A DNA stretch of 9,143 nucleotides from Bacteroidales bacterium (lineage in GTDB: Bacteria > Bacteroidota > Bacteroidia > Bacteroidales > PUMT01): positions 1 to 9,143 of the forward strand of contig SKQJ01000251.1 in the NCBI GenBank assembly GCA_007119075.1. Direction: 5' to 3'. Positions 5,931 through 9,143 of this stretch are shown here, one piece after another. Each line of letters opens with the position of its first letter. Positions within the stretch are counted from its first letter, which is position 1. The position numbers and the translations under genes are program-made. The notes beneath the pieces are model-generated. The model did no database searches and was not told where the DNA came from. It saw only the letters and a program-made list of their open reading frames with translations.

Positions 5931-6773
5931 GATTAAGTTTTTTGCCCTTTCCAGATATGGCAGAGGTGAAACCAGCTCAAATTCCATGGACACATCAAAA
6001 AACAGGTTCAGCAGGTTCAGATGTTCGCTGCCGATAATCAATAAAATCCTGTCTTCGCTGCTATAACGAATCCTTTGAATGTTGCGGAATATTCTGAGGT
6101 TTCGGTTATACCATCTTCCGGATTCGAAATCCACGCCTGTAAAATCACCCGGCTGCTCTTCGTATTTAAAAGGATGCAATAAATAAACCGCCAGTCTTTC
6201 CTTTAAATATTCAGGCTTGTTCATTTCATACAATTCCCCGGTTATGCTTGTCACTTTGCCGGCGGAAACAGAAACCCCATAGATCGTATCTCCTGAATGC
6301 AAAAAATAATCTTCAAATCTGGATAACCTGACGCTGTCGGTGAAAATCGCCCCGATGTTTTCATAATGCCTCCCCCAGTCGTCAATGCAGTAAATCCTGT
6401 CCAGGTTCATTTGTCTGCCGATCCTGAATCCCAGCTGATAAATTTCATTTTTCCCCAGGTCAAATTTATCTGCCTTGTACTGTGAGTAAAGTGAGTCGAT
6501 TACCGGCTGGTTGCGCGGGTTCAGCTCAACTGCAATGATCGTGGGATTGAAATCAGAAATGGCTCTTGAAATGGCAATGATTTCGGACTGATAAGGTTCA
6601 TCCAGTACTGATATTTGATCCTTCTCATCAGTTTTGACAGCGTCCAGGTTGGGATATGCAAAATGAAAGACACCCAGTGTCATTATTTTTGTTTGAGGCG
6701 GGGAGTCACCGGTTTGCCCGAATGTGCCGGCAACAACAAGGATTGTGCATAATAATGCCGGGAATTTTCTCAT
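5892..6773 (-). CDS. Secreted DUF5694-like protein (TraB/GumN-like fold)
   Basis: A 293-residue protein with a probable Sec signal peptide: basic MRK, hydrophobic ALLCTILVVAGTF, likely cleavage around residue 19-20. There is no lipobox at the end of the hydrophobic stretch. The mature part resembles DUF5694, which I place near the TraB/PrgY/GumN group. Its landmarks are a first strand with His37 in TLGVFHF (32-38), IIAVELNP (79-86) with Glu83, and a late IIGSEHLNLL (246-255) with His251. These His/Glu positions are the conserved polar residues of the group and may form a metal or catalytic site. No reaction is established that I can name, so the function stays unknown. The C-terminal eleven residues come from the tandem repeat at 5840-5930 and look like a late addition. 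A 94-bp gap separates it from the upstream aldolase gene, and a TATAAT-like sequence lies just before its ATG, so it may have its own promoter. Confidence 0.7.
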   Translation of the reverse strand: MRKFPALLCTILVVAGTFGQTGDSPPQTKIMTLGVFHFAYPNLDAVKTDEKDQISVLDEPYQSEIIAISRAISDFNPTIIAVELNPRNQPVIDSLYSQYKADKFDLGKNEIYQLGFRIGRQMNLDRIYCIDDWGRHYENIGAIFTDSVRLSRFEDYFLHSGDTIYGVSVSAGKVTSITGELYEMNKPEYLKERLAVYLLHPFKYEEQPGDFTGVDFESGRWYNRNLRIFRNIQRIRYSSEDRILLIIGSEHLNLLNLFFDVSMEFELVSPLPYLERAKNLIFSDQEPYPARPQ

Positions 6774-6867
6774 ATTTGGTTACATTATAAGATTGCAGGT
6801 TCAACAATTGAAGGAGATGGTTCACATAACCAGGACGATCAACTGTGAATTAAGTTACATTTCTGTG

Positions 6868-7488
6868 CTATTTTAAAAACAGAAAGTTTTTCCCGTGGCC
6901 GGGGAATTCGGCCAAAAGTATTTTTGTCGCTTCTTCCGGAGTGGATCCGAATGAGATTATTCCATCAGGGTGTCCGCCCATTGCCAGTATCTTTTCCGTA
7001 GAAACAGCGGTTTCCTCAAACAGCTTTTTGATTTCGCCTGCCATTTCAGGAGTGCCGTATGATACATGACGGCTGGTTGTCGGCACCTTATCAATAAGCC
7101 TTTCCCACATGTCCTTATTGTGGACATGTATCACTGCATTTGTTTCAGGCGAGCATTCATAGATAGAAGCGTGGGTCAGGGATTCGGATGAGGCTTTGAT
7201 CGGGCCTGTGCAGGTGAGGCAGTTCTCCCGGAAGCTGTATTCAGTTACCAGTACATAGTGACCGGCGTCCAGCCTTTTCAGTTTTCCGGTGGCGGCCCCG
7301 GTAATCAGGAATATCCGGTTTTCGCGCCGTATGCTTAAGTTTCCAAAGCCGATCCCCTTATCATCGACTCCAATTAAGCCCAGATCATAAAGCTTATTTC
7401 TCCAGCGATTAATATTCGCTATCTCTTTGCCGGGACCGGGCCCGGTCCTGATCCAGTTGCAATTGAATTTTATGAAACCTTCATCCAT
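6868..7488 (-). CDS. Class II aldolase/adducin-family protein, candidate DHAP-shunt aldolase
   Basis: A 206-residue cytoplasmic metal-dependent enzyme of the class II aldolase/adducin family (FucA, AraD, MtnB, Ald2). Signature blocks are GFGNLSIR (47-54), LITGAATGKL (61-70), ASSESLTHASIY (99-110) with the candidate catalytic Glu102, IHVHNKDMW (120-128) supplying His121 and His123 as zinc ligands, and GGHPDG (171-176) with the third His173. All active-site residues expected for the family are visible. The gene is 58 bp downstream of mtnA on the same strand. It is therefore best read as acting on the MtnA product, either as an aldolase splitting 5-methylthio- or 5-deoxyribulose-1-phosphate into DHAP and an aldehyde, or as the MtnB dehydratase of the methionine salvage pathway. 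No other salvage gene (mtnK, mtnC, mtnD) is in the window, which slightly favours the aldolase. Sequence inspection alone cannot separate the two. Confidence 0.82.
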   Translation of the reverse strand: MDEGFIKFNCNWIRTGPGPGKEIANINRWRNKLYDLGLIGVDDKGIGFGNLSIRRENRIFLITGAATGKLKRLDAGHYVLVTEYSFRENCLTCTGPIKASSESLTHASIYECSPETNAVIHVHNKDMWERLIDKVPTTSRHVSYGTPEMAGEIKKLFEETAVSTEKILAMGGHPDGIISFGSTPEEATKILLAEFPGHGKNFLFLK

Positions 7489-7546
7489 ACGGATTCATCT
7501 TACTTGCAGCAAAACGGTCTGGGAAAACTATTAAAACAGTACTGTA

Positions 7547-8662
7547 TTATCGTTTGTTTTCAGGGAACATCTCAAGTATGCTTTTCCTGTCGGGCCTGCA
7601 GATCCCCTTTTCCGTGATCAATCGTGTCACAAGCCGCGCCGGAGTGACATCAAAGGCATAATTGGCAGCCCTGCTGTTTTCAGGGGTCAGCAAAACCCTC
7701 TTTATTTCTCCCTCACACAGCCCCTCAATATACCTGACCTCGTCGGCTCCTCTTTCCTCAATGGGTATTCCGTTTATTCCATCTTCAAGCTCCCAGTCGA
7801 AAGTGGAGGAGGGGAGCGCGACATAAAAAGGAACACGGTTATCCAGGGCCGCAAGAGCCTTCAGGTATGTCCCGGTTTTATTGGCCACGTCGCCGGTGAC
7901 GGTAGTCCTGTCCGATCCGACCAGAACCATGTCGACCATGCCATGCTGCATCAGGTGCCCTCCGGCATTATCGGAAATAATGGTGTAGGGGACCCCTTGG
8001 TTTTCAAGCTCCCAGGCGGTCAGGCTTGCTCCCTGGTTCCGTGGCCGGGTTTCATCCACCCACACATGGAGATCAATACCCTTATCGAATGCAGCATAAA
8101 TCGGTGCGGTGGCCGTACCGAAATCAACAAATGCCAGCCAGCCGGCATTGCAATGGGTAAGGATGTTTACTGTTTTTCCGTTTTTTCTTCTGCTTATCTC
8201 ACTGATGATCTCAAATCCGTGCTCCCCTATTCTCCTGCAGTTCTCAGCATCCATGTCAGCGATTTCTCCCGCGCTTTTCAGTGCGATAAGGATCTTGTCG
8301 CCTGCCGATGTGCCATCTTCTATTGCCGTCAGCTGCCTGTCTACTGCCCAGGAGAGGTTTACCGCCGTGGGCCTGGATGATTTCAGCCTCTCCCCGGCTT
8401 TTTCCATAAAATTATCGAATGAGCCGTCTTCAGGAGCCTCCATGGCAGCAAGGTACATCCCGTATGCTGCGGTTGCACCGATCAATCCGGCTCCCCGGAC
8501 ATGCATATCTTTTATCGCAGTAACAGCTCCGGACAGGGAGCTCAGATCCTCGATGACGAATTTATGTGGCAAATATCGCTGGTCAATTACCTGTATTATC
8601 TTTTCGTCGTCGCTGTTCACCCAGATGGTCCGGTAAGGCTTTCCATTCACCCTCATGTTCAA
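7547..8662 (-). CDS. mtnA: S-methyl-5-thioribose-1-phosphate isomerase
   Basis: A 371-residue cytoplasmic isomerase of the eIF2B-like MtnA family. It converts 5-methylthioribose-1-phosphate to 5-methylthioribulose-1-phosphate in methionine salvage, and in some bacteria also the 5-deoxyribose analogue. Family motifs are present in order: MHVRGAGLIGATAAYG (53-68), RPTAVNLSWAVDR (97-109), ILTHCNAGWLA (167-177) with the catalytic Cys171, VDETRPRNQGASLTAWEL (202-219), VGSDRTTVTGDVANKTGTY (248-266) with the catalytic Asp251, and PSSTFD (284-289). Length and motif spacing are normal. The start at 8662 gives MNMRVNGKPY; Met3 is an equally plausible start. Upstream on the minus strand, TATTTTGC at 8696-8689 lies about 26 bp before the ATG and approximates the Bacteroidota -7 box, but its spacing to the nearest TTTG is too short for a firm promoter call. 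It is the first gene of a two-gene operon with the class II aldolase. Confidence 0.93.
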   Translation of the reverse strand: MNMRVNGKPYRTIWVNSDDEKIIQVIDQRYLPHKFVIEDLSSLSGAVTAIKDMHVRGAGLIGATAAYGMYLAAMEAPEDGSFDNFMEKAGERLKSSRPTAVNLSWAVDRQLTAIEDGTSAGDKILIALKSAGEIADMDAENCRRIGEHGFEIISEISRRKNGKTVNILTHCNAGWLAFVDFGTATAPIYAAFDKGIDLHVWVDETRPRNQGASLTAWELENQGVPYTIISDNAGGHLMQHGMVDMVLVGSDRTTVTGDVANKTGTYLKALAALDNRVPFYVALPSSTFDWELEDGINGIPIEERGADEVRYIEGLCEGEIKRVLLTPENSRAANYAFDVTPARLVTRLITEKGICRPDRKSILEMFPENKR

Positions 8663-8762
8663 ATGACGCTAATCAATATCTTTTGACTGCAAAATACTAA
8701 TTTACACCAAATGAAGCCCTATATTCTAAATGAATTCTATGCCTGACCGGATTTTATCTGTG

Positions 8763-9143
8763 TTACTTGTTTTTCGATCCCGGGGGCCTTCCGCCGGATT
8801 TCGACTGAGTGGTCTGCTTGTTGGTGGTCCCGGATTTCGATTCTGCACCTTGCTTTTTCGAGGTCGAGGCCCTGGTTTGCGTATTTTTATCTTTAGAGGC
8901 AGTGGCTCTGGTTCCCTCCCGTGCTTTGTTTTCGCTACGGGTTTTCATGGTCTTGCCTTTCGGGTATACATTATGCCTGCGCCATTCGTCTTCAAAATAC
9001 CTGCCGTCTTCGTCATTTCTTAATTGCACGGCAACTACAACTTCGCCTTCTTTTACTCCCTGCTCATATTTATCCGCTGTTTCTTTTGGAATTCCGGCTC
9101 CTACCAATGCACCGATAAGTCCCCCGGCAATCCCGCCGCCACC
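8763..9143 (-). CDS. C-terminal part of a glycine-zipper stress-type protein with basic tail
   Basis: The frame is open through the right edge, so only the last 126 codons are present and the true start is outside the window. The first visible residues, GGGIAGGLIGALVGAGI, form a glycine-zipper segment. They are followed by PKETADKYEQGVKEGEVVVAV, which resembles the C-terminal half of bacterial general stress proteins of the YflT/YsnF type. Next comes RYFEDEWRRHNVY, then a tail of about 65 residues rich in Lys, Ser, Thr, Gly and Arg, probably disordered and strongly basic. The protein ends GGRPPGSKNK, very like the AT-hook core GRPxGSKNK of DNA-binding proteins. An ATG- or TTG-started 114-codon reading exists but is an artefact of the window edge. 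The family call is moderate, and any DNA-binding role for the tail is inference. Confidence 0.75.
   Translation of the reverse strand, partial: GGGGIAGGLIGALVGAGIPKETADKYEQGVKEGEVVVAVQLRNDEDGRYFEDEWRRHNVYPKGKTMKTRSENKAREGTRATASKDKNTQTRASTSKKQGAESKSGTTNKQTTQSKSGGRPPGSKNK

Noticed and set aside
6818..6832. Small hairpin TGGTT-CACAT-AACCA as an intrinsic terminator after the aldolase
   Set aside because: Only a 5-bp stem, about 36 bp beyond the stop codon, and no following T-run on the minus strand.
8109..8636. Plus-strand frame of 175 codons opposite mtnA
   Set aside because: Antisense to a strongly supported mtnA gene; low-complexity Ser/Leu/Pro translation with no domain.
8730..9023. Plus-strand frame of 97 codons at the right edge
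   Set aside because: It is the reverse of the Lys/Ser/Thr-rich tail of the minus-strand gene, whose frame continues through the window edge with a recognisable glycine-zipper domain.

Overview
The window looks like chromosome of an anaerobic, carbohydrate-using member of the Bacteroidota, probably from an uncultured lineage. Three things suggest this. Two predicted surface or periplasmic lipoproteins of glycan-scavenging type lie side by side. None of the seven complete start codons chosen here has a convincing Shine-Dalgarno sequence. The left edge carries a promoter of the Bacteroidota type (TTTG, 18 bp spacer, TAnnTTTG). No IS element, phage gene, tRNA, rRNA or CRISPR array is visible.

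Layout from left to right. Positions 10-55 hold a leftward promoter whose predicted start point sits on an 18-bp TetR/AcrR-like operator; the regulated gene lies outside the window. After about 300 bp without a convincing gene come two forward lipoprotein genes: a nucleoside hydrolase-family protein (354-1346) and a GH43 glycosidase (1465-2454). The GH43 gene ends inside a 62/68-bp tandem repeat that fills the gap to a convergent AraC-family regulator (2623-3495, minus). That regulator is divergent from an apparent two-gene operon, an MtaC-like corrinoid protein (3618-4286) and an MtaB-like zinc methyltransferase (4399-5775). Together these resemble the methanol:corrinoid methyltransferase module of methanogens and acetogens. 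A minus-strand DUF5694-like secreted protein (5892-6773) follows, its 3' end lying inside a second tandem repeat. Then comes a minus-strand pair, mtnA (7547-8662) followed by a class II aldolase (6868-7488), which resembles the core of the 5'-methylthioadenosine/5'-deoxyadenosine 'DHAP shunt'. At the right edge is the C-terminal part of a glycine-zipper stress-type protein with a basic low-complexity tail ending in an AT-hook-like motif (8763-9143, minus).

How the genes may work together. The AraC-family regulator probably controls the mtaCB-like operon across a 122-bp AT-rich gap containing short direct repeats. MtaB would move a methyl group from methanol, or another small methyl donor, to the cobalt of MtaC. 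The enzyme that takes the methyl group onward (MtaA or a tetrahydrofolate methyltransferase) and the corrinoid-reactivating protein are not in this window. MtnA and the aldolase would turn methylthioribose-1-phosphate or 5-deoxyribose-1-phosphate into DHAP plus an aldehyde; the kinase or phosphorylase supplying the substrate is also absent here.

The most unusual non-coding structure is a set of three different GC-rich, decayed tandem repeats at or just after gene 3' ends. Two of them supply the last codons and the stop codon of the adjacent gene.
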